DNA of 64,000 nucleotides from Ixodes scapularis (Eukaryota > Arthropoda > Arachnida > Ixodida > Ixodidae). Below the pieces are notes generated by a model that saw only the letters and a program-made list of their open reading frames with translations, was not told the DNA's origin and made no database searches. Below, in pieces: positions 55,501 through 64,000 of the stretch; position 1 is the stretch's first letter, and each line of letters starts with the position of its first letter. The stretch is from NCBI RefSeq assembly GCF_016920785.2, contig NW_024609839.1:16059085-16123084 (forward strand), read 5' to 3'. Position numbers and translations under genes: made by a program.

Positions 55501-55730
55501 GGCGCAGACGCGCAGCTTCTGCAAAGCGTCTATAGAGGGCAGAGGCGCAAGCTTTTCTAATCTACTTTTCCCCTTTTAGATGAGCGGTTAAGCAAAAAAT
55601 GTTCCCACGGAAACGTTTTCTTGTTCTATTAAACTTTGTTGCCGCTACCTGCCCGAACCAGATGTCCGAGTTCTAAGAATAACAGTTCTCCTATTCAAAA
55701 GTTACAAATGATTTTTTTTGGTGATAATTG
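52588..55730. other. No gene recognised
   Basis: Mixed AT-rich DNA. A 166-codon minus frame (53336-53836) and a 103-codon minus frame (54626-54937) are open but carry no domain that I can name. Confidence 0.45.
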
Positions 55731-56178
55731 GAAGCTGAATGGAGCCACTTGCTGAATAGAAAGTCCCTCGACAAACATTCACGGTTACTAGGACCGCCAG
55801 CCATTGCTGTGGAAGCACGCAAAACTCGTGCCACGAGCAGGTGCTCCGCCGCCATTCGCTTCCAGAAGACGCTCATTTTAAGTGCTGTGCCACCATTTGC
55901 TTCCAAGGACCAATCTAGACATGAGCCTAGTGCACTGCCGCATTTGACCCTACTTGCGAGACAACCGCAAACACATTAAGGAGTTCACGATAAGGAAAGA
56001 GGGACATTTAAGACAAACAGAAAAGACAGGCTTTTAAGACAAACAGACAAGACAAGCCTGTCTTGTCTGTTTGTCTTAAATGTCCCTCTTTCCTTATCGT
56101 GAATTAATAACCAACACGCTCAACCATCTACATTAAGGAGGCTTTAGCCGAAAACGGTTTGTGGCTCCATTCAGCTTC
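55731..56178. repeat. Inverted-repeat bracket enclosing a long palindrome
   Basis: GAAGCTGAATGGAGCCAC (55731-55748) and its exact reverse complement (56161-56178) bracket 410 bp. Inside is a palindrome at 55984-56103 with arms of about 47 bp: TTCACGATAAGGAAAGAGGG, ACATTTAAGACAAACAG and AAGACAGGCTT. A small internal duplication of TTAAGACAAACAG lies in the left half. It looks like a fold-back element. Confidence 0.6.
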
Positions 56179-59100
56179 ATTCAGTCATTCAGCAAAAACT
56201 TATAACATGTCACTGAAATAACGGTTAGTTCTGAAACTTTAGCAGCTGCATTGGATCACTTGTGATTGATTTTTGCGAAGAATGAGGGTTCGACAATTGA
56301 TACTTTATTTTTCCGTTAAAGAAACGAACATCTACCTTGTTTTTTTTTGTTTTTTGTTTTTTGTTTTTTTTGTTACAAAGTTTTGCACGCTTGAAATAAA
56401 ATGAAAAAAATTTAAATGCATCGTAGAATTGGGCGAATGTACAAAGAAATCTATCTCGTTGGTTTAACCATTTCTAAGTAAGGTGAACCATAAGGTATGC
56501 AATTAAAAATCATCAAAGAGAATATATAGATAAAAACTAAATATCAACCCAGCGCTTTGACACTCCACCAACATTAACCACTAGAATTCCTCACCTACAC
56601 TATAAATTTCATTTTCACTGTGGCAAGCGTTCGTATGTCGAATGAGGGGGTGTCGGCGTGCAATGGCTATTACAGTACAATGTGTGGCATCACGTTAAAG
56701 GTGCCTGATAAGCAGTCGAATTGAGCCTGCCAAGAAACGTTTTAAAAGTGATATATGAAGCGTTTTTTTGTGTCACTCTCCCCTTTTCGCTTTGGGAACA
56801 TGAACTAACAAATCTTTATCCTGAATTGGCAGGCATAAGTCCATGTTTGCCGACGAGGAAAGCTTTTTCAAGATGGCCAGGCGCATTTCTGGTAAGGCTA
56901 GAATCGCCAGCGCAACAATGAAGTACACAAAAAGCAAGAAACGAAACCAGATGTCAATATGAAATGTAGGTAAAGTAGCCAATAAAGTGTAAACAGTGAG
57001 AAAAATTTAAATTTTCGCAGGGTGGAAATTGAGTGTTGACTGAAGTGTAAAGGAAACCCTGCTTTCGCTTGTTTTCTTCTCCTAATGTCTTTGCATCGCG
57101 GCATTCTAATTCGTATGTTCCCATTTGATGGGATAGACAAAAAAAAAAAGATCTTTGCTCGAGCTAACTAAATATGGTGATCAGCAAAACACAAATGTAA
57201 CGTAAATGCAATGATACGTTCATTTTCTTTCAACTGTAACGGAAATGGGTCTCTATTTCACATTTGGAACTTTTAACGGGAACGCGTTCCTAAAATCAGA
57301 AGGAACGAGGAACGAGCTTTCGTTTCTCTTTTTGAGGAACGTGTACAACGCTGTGTGTAACTTGCGCTAAGAAGACAAAGTGTCGACAAAGAAGCTAGAA
57401 TGCAAAATAAACGCAAGCTCGTAGTAGCAGAAGGTGAGACGTGTGGGCAGCAGTTTGAAGCTCACGTCTGAGAAGCTCTCTCTCTCTACTCGTGTTTACA
57501 CGTTGAATAGCCTCGTTAGCGAGTTAATGAGTGAGAAAACAGTACAGCGCGCCAAATCTCACGGGTCGCTGGGGCACCGAGGTCCGAAGCGCGGAAACAG
57601 CGCGAAACGCGTATAAGTACGAAAACAAAACAAAAAGGCAGATCCACGAAATGGAGAGGTTTCAGGGACGATAAAATACAGAACAAAACAAAACAAAACG
57701 AGAGCAGTTCCGGATTGTGAAGTCAGTTTGGAAAAGTAAACGTTATAGGGAGTTAGAAAAGAAGCAAGAAAGCCCGTTGCTCTCGAAACTGGTGTGGACC
57801 AACAAAGCGCAGAAACTTGATTCAAGAAAACGGGGCCGCTCGCCAAATGGGTCTTCTTTATGGGATTCGCTTCTTCAGTTTGATAGCCGCCATTTTTTTC
57901 TTTCGCCATCTTCTGGGCGTTATTTCCGTCAGAAAAAGAGCGCGAATATCTCGTACGTCCACGTTTTTTTTTTTTTGTTTGTTTCTTTATTGTCTTGTGA
58001 TATAAGAAAAAATTTGATCGCAAGGTTGGAGTCGCCTTTTTGTTGCTGTTTTTTCGTTTTTGTATCTACGGCTATGACACCAGAAAATCTCCTACCCGCC
58101 AGCGGCTGTCTTTGAAAAGTGTTGCTTTCGGGAGCGCGACTGCGGAACACTTTTCAACAATGCCGTGAATCCCGCCGGAAATTTGATTACTCCTCCTTTT
58201 TTGGGTTCGTGCTGAACTCTTCTGCGGCTATTACCCTCGTTTACGGGCTATTTCTTTGCCGCGAGTCCCACAAATCCTTTACGACTACTTTATAAACACC
58301 GTATAAAAAGGTCCTTTAAAGCGACAACTTGAGTCTCCAAGTCCTAGTGCCCCTTTGAGTGGCACCAAATTCGGCCCACGTGTGCATATTGCCTTTGAAC
58401 TTATTCTCTATCGATACAAAATAAAATCCGCTTATTTCCCGGACCACTCTACGCCCCGTTCCCCTTTAAATCTGACCGAGGCCGACGGTACGATTTGGTT
58501 AAGTCAATCAAGCAATGGCCAACATTGCATCATCAAGGCGCTCATGTCTTAGGGGGATTGTTACCACCGGAGAAACGAGTCATGCCAAGGAACAAAGCGT
58601 GAGATCACGATGTATTTCGTGTGCGTGAGTATTGTTTTTGTACGCTTGCTGCCCTTTTCCACTTTGAAAATTAATCACGAAATTGAATTTGAATTTGCAC
58701 TAAGACAATGAGCGCCATGACGATGTTCTTTTGGCGCTGGTAGATTAGTTCCGTCGGATCGTAGCGTCGGCTGCAGTCGTACTCAAAGATACACTGACAC
58801 CCCTCAAAATAAGTGTTTTTTTTAGGACGATTAAATACTGTGTCAGGAAGGTACCCAATGAATACTTGGCTGCAGAGTCACGTATATTTGTTTACAATGA
58901 AGCCAAGAAGCTCATGTGCTCGAAGCCAAAACCGAAACACGAGCACGAAAGCTCGTGGCCAGAAGTCCGTTTTTGTTTTTTTCTGCGCTTTTTCCGGCAT
59001 GAGGGGCACACGACGAGGACGCGAATTTGCGCGCACCGTTGGTCGTGAGATTGTTTCGTACCTAGATACCTTCCGCTGGCTGTTCTCCGCTTGAAGATGA

Positions 59101-59880
59101 ATTGGCCGGTACCACGAACGACAGTAGTGTATTTAGCGGCCCGCGTCCGTCGCAAATAACGTTGCTAGAACCACTCAGTTGGGAAACTGCCATAGAGCCT
59201 GCTTTAAGAAAGTGGCTCTGATCCTTACTTGAGCACCGAGATAATGGCGATCGCAACGCCGCCATTTCTCACGCAGCGTCCCCTCCGGGAACTGCACGGC
59301 TGCACGTCGAGTCGGGCAAGGGCCGGTGGCGCCATTATCGCAGGGCCTTCTCGAAGTGGCTAAGTAAAGCAACTTTCATGTTTCAGCTCGTCGCACAAGG
59401 GTGGCCCTGTTATCATACTTAGCTCCGTCTTGGTGGACGCCAGCAGCCCAGGTTTCAAGGGTGAGTTTCCCAACTGAGGGTTTTAGTGACGGTGGTCGCC
59501 ACCTTGGTCCGTCGTGCACTGCCATCGCGTCGTCCGCGTCGTCCAGACCGCGGTACGTCTTCATATTGAGAACGGCGTCTAAATACACTTTCTATCATCT
59601 GTGCAACATTTTTTTTTTCGATCAACGTATTTGCAAGTTTTTGGGGGCCACAAAAATGGGTTATATATATAGAGATTTTTTTAATAGTTAACGTGTGCCT
59701 TATATAATCCACGACTTTGAATATTTGGTACTGTAGCTTAAACGGCACGTCAATACTTAAAATGAACTGAGCGCTACTGAAACCGACTGTTTTCGGGCGG
59801 AGAGAGAACGAATTCCTACCGCAAATTATGTTCTGAGTAGTTGGACTCTAATAGATGGTATTCAAATAACAAACTTGGCA
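56179..59880. other. No gene recognised
   Basis: AT-rich DNA with long T- and A-runs (about 56340-56371, 57133-57148, 57965-57978). Frames at 57559-58023 and 57717-58115 are open on opposite strands but overlap and are unlike known domains. Confidence 0.45.
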
Positions 59881-59887
59881 ATCATAT

Positions 59888-60195
59888 TGCCACGAGTGAC
59901 AATTCATGAGGCGATGATAACTGAAGAAACTAAACGTTTAATGGGACGAACTTGCGCACAAAACAAAACGAAACAGAAGATAACAGTAGAGCGTCAGTCG
60001 CGGGCGTCGATGGCGGCGTAACAGCAGGATCGTACGGGGGGGGGGGGGGGGGGGGGTCGAGACTGACAAGTAGAAAGACTAAATAAAAGACACGTCGCTC
60101 CCAGCAATCAAACCCTGGCTCTTCGCGTGGGAGGCAACGACGATAACCTTTAGGCCACGGCCGCGCTGCCTACTTAGCCCGATGCGCGCGCGGCA
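59888..60195 (-). mobile_element. Ty3/Gypsy 3' LTR with tRNA-like insert and polypurine tract
   Basis: On the minus strand AAAGGAGGGAATAA (polypurine tract, about 60196-60209) precedes TGCCGCGCGCGC at 60195. The tRNA-like segment follows (60090-60170), then a poly-G/poly-C run (60036-60057) and GTCGCGGGCGTCGATGGCGG, ending near 59888. It matches the solo LTR at 30377-30795 with an internal deletion. ATAT lies just outside at 59884-59887. Confidence 0.75.
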
Positions 60196-60299
60196 TTATT
60201 CCCTCCTTTACAAAGTGCATCGCCCCGATGCAACACAAAACAAAACAAAGCAAATAAAAAGAACGGCAATCTAAAGAGTCATTTGGAACACATAAGGTC

Positions 60300-61300
60300 C
60301 ACAGTCCTATCGAGCATAGTACGGCTTCAGGCGCACGACGTGGACGACTTCAGGTTGGGGAGGGCGGCGTGATGGAGTCCGTGTTCCGTCGGGCATCACC
60401 TCGTAGTTCAAATTCCCAAGTCGACGAAGCACTCTGTAGCGTGCAAAGTAGCGCTCCAGGAGCTTTTCGCTTAGCCCGCGTCGTCGTATCGGGGTCCAGA
60501 CCCACACGCGGTCTCCGGGCTTGAAGCGAACGTCGATTCGCCGAAGGTCTTACCGCGGAGCGTAGGGTACGTTGTTTATCTTAAATCCGGAGTCGTGCGA
60601 GCTGGCGAACTTCTTGAGCTCGTTCAGCAACAATCTGGGCGTCTTGGCTCCCATCGTCAGCTGGTTTGTGGGGCAGCATCGCGTCAAGCATGGTCGTTAC
60701 TTTTCGGCCATGCACAAGCTGAAACGGTGGTACTCCTGTGGCCTCTTGCACCGCCGTTTTGTAAGCAAACGTCACGTGGGATAACACCTCGCCCAACGTC
60801 TTGTGCTCTACGTCGGCATACATAAAGATCATGTCGGTGATAGTTTTGTTTATCCTTTCTGTGAGTCAATTTATCTGCGGATGGTACGCAGTGGTTCGAC
60901 GGTGGCTGGTGCTACTGAGACGAAGGATTTTTTGCGTCAGCTGAGCTATGAACGATGATCCACGGTTTGTGATAAGAACTTGGGCAGCACCGTGCTGGAG
61001 GACGATGGACTCGATAAAAAACTTGGCGACTTCCACTGCAGTCCCTGAAAGAAGTGTTACAAATGTAAACCGAACTCGCTTCCACCCGGCCAAAGTTCGT
61101 CGGCGGCAAGAAGCGGAAGCATGACACACGTAGTACGGCTCCAACACAACACTAACTGAGGGAGCCGTGTGACCCTCTGTTTAATATAGAGCGCCGCACT
61201 TCCGCTACATGCTGGCCAGGAATATAACAGGAAGGGCTTTCGTTTCGGCATACCGCGTGAGATAATCTGTGGCGACGATTATCGAGCGGTTTCCTAACGT
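60300..61300 (-). pseudogene. Ty3/Gypsy integrase, degenerate
   Basis: Minus strand, in shifting frames: GPFPPSTLGNRSIIVATDYL (first Asp), about 170 bp of unrelated sequence, then VAKFFIESIVLQHGAAQVLI, TNRGSSFIAQL (the DRG block with Asp changed to Asn), TTAYHPQIN (the Glu block region), LGEVLSHVTFAYKTAVQEAT, and the C-terminal VWVWTPIRRRGLSEKLLERY with YEVMPDGTR ending at 60307. It is directly upstream of the polypurine tract and LTR, so it is the 3' part of the same element. Confidence 0.8.
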
Positions 61301-61384
61301 TGACGGCGGAAAAGGGCCGAGTAGATCCATTCTGATCTGTTCTCCAAGACGTAAGGACCGCAGGACTCATCCCCAAGCCATCAA

Positions 61385-61664
61385 AGTGTCGGTTCGCCTA
61401 TGACGAACTCAAGTTTCTAAGTCAAGTGGTTCGTAACGAAGGTGGCCGCCCAGACCCAGAGAAGATTTGCGCCGTCGCAGCATTTCCACCGCCGACAGAG
61501 AAGGAGGCCGTGCGAAGATTCCTTGGACTATGTGCCTACTATCCGCGTTTGGTTCGGGATTTCGTCAAGATTTCCTCACCACTCAGAAGCCTCACGAAGG
61601 ACGCCGAGAAGTTCGAATGGACGAGGAGCAGCAGCAGGCATTCGACGCGCTGAAGCGACGACTC
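61385..61664 (+). pseudogene. Ty3/Gypsy RT C-terminus
   Basis: Plus strand: KCRFAYDELKFLSQVVRNEG, GRPDPEKICAVAAFPPPTEK and FLGLCAYYPRLVRDFVKISS, then in a shifted frame QQAFDALKRRL. This is the RT connection leading into RNase H. It is opposite in strand to the integrase next door and is interrupted at GACTC (61660-61664). The coding resumes at 63215. Confidence 0.8.
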
Positions 61665-61669
61665 TAAAC

Positions 61670-63040
61670 CAGAGGTCGGCATTTTAGGTCGCCCTCACTC
61701 ACTATCACCCTCACAGCCACACTCACCTAAGCCCCTCACTCACCCTCACCCTCACAGCTACATTCACCTTCAGCCCCTCACTCACCCTCACACTCACACT
61801 CACCTTCAGCCCTTCACTCACCCTCACTGAACCTCACGGCCCTCACGCCACTCACCGCCCTCACGCCACTCACCGCCCTCGCGGCCCTCACCGCCCTCAC
61901 CGCCCTCACGGCCCTCACCGCCCTCACGGCCCTCATCGCCCTCACGGCCCTCACGCACTCATAGCCCTCACGCCACTCACCACCCTTATCGCCCTCACGG
62001 CCCTCACCGCCCTCACGGCCCTCACTCCACTCACGCCACTCACCGCCCTCACGCCACTCACCGCCCTCACGCCACTCACCGCCCTCACGCCAACCGCACC
62101 CCTCACGCCCCTCACGCACCCATGGCCCTCACGCCACTCATGCCAGCTTCAGATGGGGCAATTTCGCCGAGAAACTTTACGTCGCAACACCAGCAACACG
62201 GGCCGCCCGCGATCACACGCAGCAACCAATTGCTGCAATTTGCCATCGTCATCACAAAATTTTATTTTTCTTGCACTATTTAGACACAATTACGCGTTAT
62301 AAACGTGTTTTTATGCATTTAAATCTTGTTAAGAAAACTAATGCACCTTTCTAAAACAGTTTATTTCCAAAACAACGATCGATTTCAAACCAGAACCAAG
62401 TCTTTCGGTGTCATCATCACGGGCACGAGGTATCACGTGAAAATTTTGCGTCCCTGATTGGATGCAGCCGCTTCAAACGTACTCGAATTGCTCCGAGTTG
62501 CTTGCTAATTTCGAGCCCGACCCGATCTCAGCAATTCGTGTCGATCTAGGGAAAGCTAGAGAACAACCCGCCATTAACACCAAAATTGCTGAGGAAGATG
62601 CTCGATCTGGAGGGCGCCTCACGCACTCACCGCCCTCACGCACTCATGGCCCTCACACACCTCATGCACTCACCGCCCTCACGGCCCTCACGCCTCTCAT
62701 GTCACTGCCCTCACGCACTCATGGCCCTGACGCCACTCACCTCCCTCACGCCCCTCATGCACTCATGGCCCTCACCGCCCTCACCGCCCTCATGGCCCTC
62801 ACGGCCCTCACGGCCCTCACCGCCCTCACGGTCCTCACCGCCCTCACCGCCCTCACGGCCCTCACCGCCCTCACCGCCCTCACAGCCCTCACGGCCCTCA
62901 CGGCCCTCACTCACCCTCACTCACCCTCACACTCATGAATTTTCCTGGTACAGAAACTCACTCACCCTCACCTCACCTGTGAAGATGAGGATGAGTGAGG
63001 GTGAGTGAGGGCCCTCATGGGTGAGGTTTGCCGAGGTATG
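61670..63040. mobile_element. hAT-like element loaded with CCCTCA minisatellite, 8-bp target duplication
   Basis: Identical CTCTAAAC flanks (61662-61669 and 63041-63048). Ends CAGAGGTCGGCATTTT and, reversed, CATACCTCGGCAAACC match at nine of the first twelve bases. The body has two CCCTCAC(CG/GG) minisatellite blocks (about 61690-62150 and 62610-62935) around a unique AT-rich centre. A short inverted copy lies at the right end (GTGAGTGAGGGCCCTCA). No transposase. Confidence 0.75.
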
Positions 63041-63048
63041 CTCTAAAC

Positions 63049-63214
63049 TCATCAATAGTGACAGACGGGCCAGTTGGTGCATGACTTATTCTTGCTTGAG
63101 AAGCCCGATTGGGTGTATAAATAGAGTGTTGTTTCAATAAACATTCAGTAGAAAGTAGCGCTTCGTGTTGCCTTACTTAGTCTGTCCCTGTCTTGCGGCG
63201 CATTTGGTCAAAAT
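63049..63214. mobile_element. Short LTR-like insertion (main part), 5-bp target duplication
   Basis: With the five bases TAAAC at 61665-61669 this forms an insertion of about 171 bp into the Gypsy RT, flanked by GACTC (61660-61664 and 63215-63219). It has TATAAATAG (63116-63124) and AATAAA (63136-63141), like a promoter plus polyadenylation signal. The hAT-like element later split it. Family unknown; it could be the leader of a Penelope or LTR element. Confidence 0.5.
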
Positions 63215-63300
63215 GACTCCATACTCCTCCGGTTCTCGGATACTTCAATCAGGATGCGGTAACTGAGATTCACACGGACGCTAGTAGTGAAGGGCTTGGA
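63215..63300 (+). pseudogene. Ty3/Gypsy RNase H start
   Basis: GACTC then a frame reading PPVLGYFNQDAVTEIHTDAS and EGLGA. This is the RNase H beginning (catalytic Asp of HTDAS) and joins in frame to KRRL at 61664 once both insertions are set aside. It breaks off after GLGA. Confidence 0.75.
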
Positions 63301-63309
63301 GCGAACAGC

Positions 63310-63404
63310 CAGGGGTCGATTCCTGGGAGCGACGTGTGGGAGGCAAGCACGATAACCGTTAGGCCACGGCCGCGCTGCCTACTTGACCAGCTGCGCGCGC
63401 GGCA
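63310..63404 (-). mobile_element. Partial Gypsy LTR with tRNA-like segment
   Basis: GTGGGAGGCAAGCACGATAA, CCGTTAGGCCACGG and GCGCGCGCGGCA match the LTR end at 30795 and 60195. It is followed by ATAT (63405-63408). At 63313-63335 the sequence GATTCCTGGGAGCGACGTG is the same LTR read in the opposite direction, so the junction is an inverted rearrangement. Confidence 0.6.
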
Positions 63405-63479
63405 ATATGCACCCAGTCAGTGTTTCTCTAAGGGGAAATGCAGGTAAAAAAACGGCAATATTTTGCACAAAAAAAAGTA

Positions 63480-64000
63480 ATTTGGTTTTTATGGTGTATT
63501 ATTATCTTTGAATCTTCATATTTTATGTAGAAAAATAGTAAGTGCTACTTAAGTTACCGAAATTAATCAAATACGCATTTGAAGACCTCCCGGCAACCCT
63601 GAACGCCATAAAATTATAAAGCTTTCGTTGGGCGGTTCTTCACATTGTGACGTCGGCTGCCATCACGTTTACGTTAAAATGATAGGTCGGATTTGTAGGA
63701 GAGACGTGGGTCGAAAAACGTTAATAGGTTGAAAAGGATGGTGATTTTGGGTTTTATGGTACTATCTTTGAATCTTCATATTTTATGTATAAAAATAGCA
63801 AGTGCCAGTTATGATAGCGAAATTAGTCAAATACTCATTTGAAGACGTTCCGGCACCCCAGAACAGCATAAATTTGAGCCATTTTTTTGTGTTGTGAAGT
63901 CGGCTGACATCGCGTTTACGTTTACAAATAAGACTAGCTGTTTACTCTCTATTGCACTATTTTGTAGCTTCGGTTTTTCACAAACATATATGAGCAAAAT
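63480..64000. repeat. Tandem repeat, period about 260 bp, running off the window
   Basis: CTTTGAATCTTCATATTTTA occurs at about 63506 and 63766. The following AAAATAG-AAGTGC, GAAATTA-TCAAATAC, CATTTGAAGAC, CCGGCA and GTCGGCTG-CATC-CGTTTACG motifs repeat in the same order. Identity is roughly 80%. It probably continues beyond 64000. Confidence 0.7.

Noticed and set aside
57559..58115. Overlapping 154- and 132-codon frames on opposite strands
   Set aside because: No domain, skewed composition and long homopolymer runs. Most likely chance.
61814..62119. Glu/Gly/Arg-repeat frame on the minus strand (also 62462-63008)
   Set aside because: Direct translation of the CCCTCA minisatellite.

Overview
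The window looks like nuclear DNA of an arthropod, most likely a hard tick. That is an inference from the repeat types (RNase H-carrying LINEs, Penelope-like elements with GIY-YIG ends, Ty3/Gypsy, PIF-Harbinger, hAT, tRNA-derived SINEs) and from the lack of compact operons; no marker gene fixes the species. Nearly everything recognisable is mobile or derived from mobile DNA, and every long coding element carries stops, frameshifts or damaged catalytic residues. The only good candidate for a host-gene exon is a THAP-domain first exon at 48596-48788 (minus).

Layout. 1-1300: 3' end of a LINE with poly-A, then a tRNA-headed SINE. 2113-2500: LINE C-terminus (minus). 3431-3955: first copy of an unusual element bounded by an AGAGCGCAGCTCTT / AAGAGCTGCGCTCT inverted pair. 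4543-5383: broken Harbinger transposase (minus), abutting a Penelope GIY-YIG end (plus). 6902-11874: a cluster of five more copies of the AGAGCGCAGCTCTT element, filled with arrays of two palindromes, CACGTG and TGACGTCA, interleaved with two near-identical LINE reverse-transcriptase fragments that lie in a 2.14-kb tandem duplication. 11875-13060: RNase H and 3' end of that LINE. 14880-15835: Penelope RT/endonuclease remnant (minus). 16540 and 23084: two more copies of the palindrome-array element.

23430-32530 holds an almost complete RNase H-type LINE on the plus strand: ORF1 with zinc knuckles, then APE endonuclease, RT and RNase H. It is split by a 2.9-kb inverted-repeat insertion that itself contains a solo LTR. 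32640-36510 is a second, more decayed RNase H LINE. 41330-47815 is a Ty3/Gypsy element (minus) whose 3' LTR is split by a 2.2-kb hAT-like element with an 8-bp target duplication. 47900-49148 has a Penelope end, the THAP exon and an LTR fragment; 49229-50000 is a LINE RT fragment (minus).

50040-59880 is mostly AT-rich DNA without recognisable genes, apart from a clean hAT MITE (51611-52579) and large palindromes. 59888-63404 is a rearranged Ty3/Gypsy region whose LTRs contain a tRNA-like sequence; it is invaded by a short LTR-like insert, and that insert by a hAT-like element stuffed with CCCTCA minisatellite. The window ends in a tandem repeat of about 260 bp.

The most unusual item is the palindrome-array family (eight copies): compact repeats with conserved ends whose bodies are dense arrays of E-box (CACGTG) and CRE (TGACGTCA) sites. 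I do not recognise this family.
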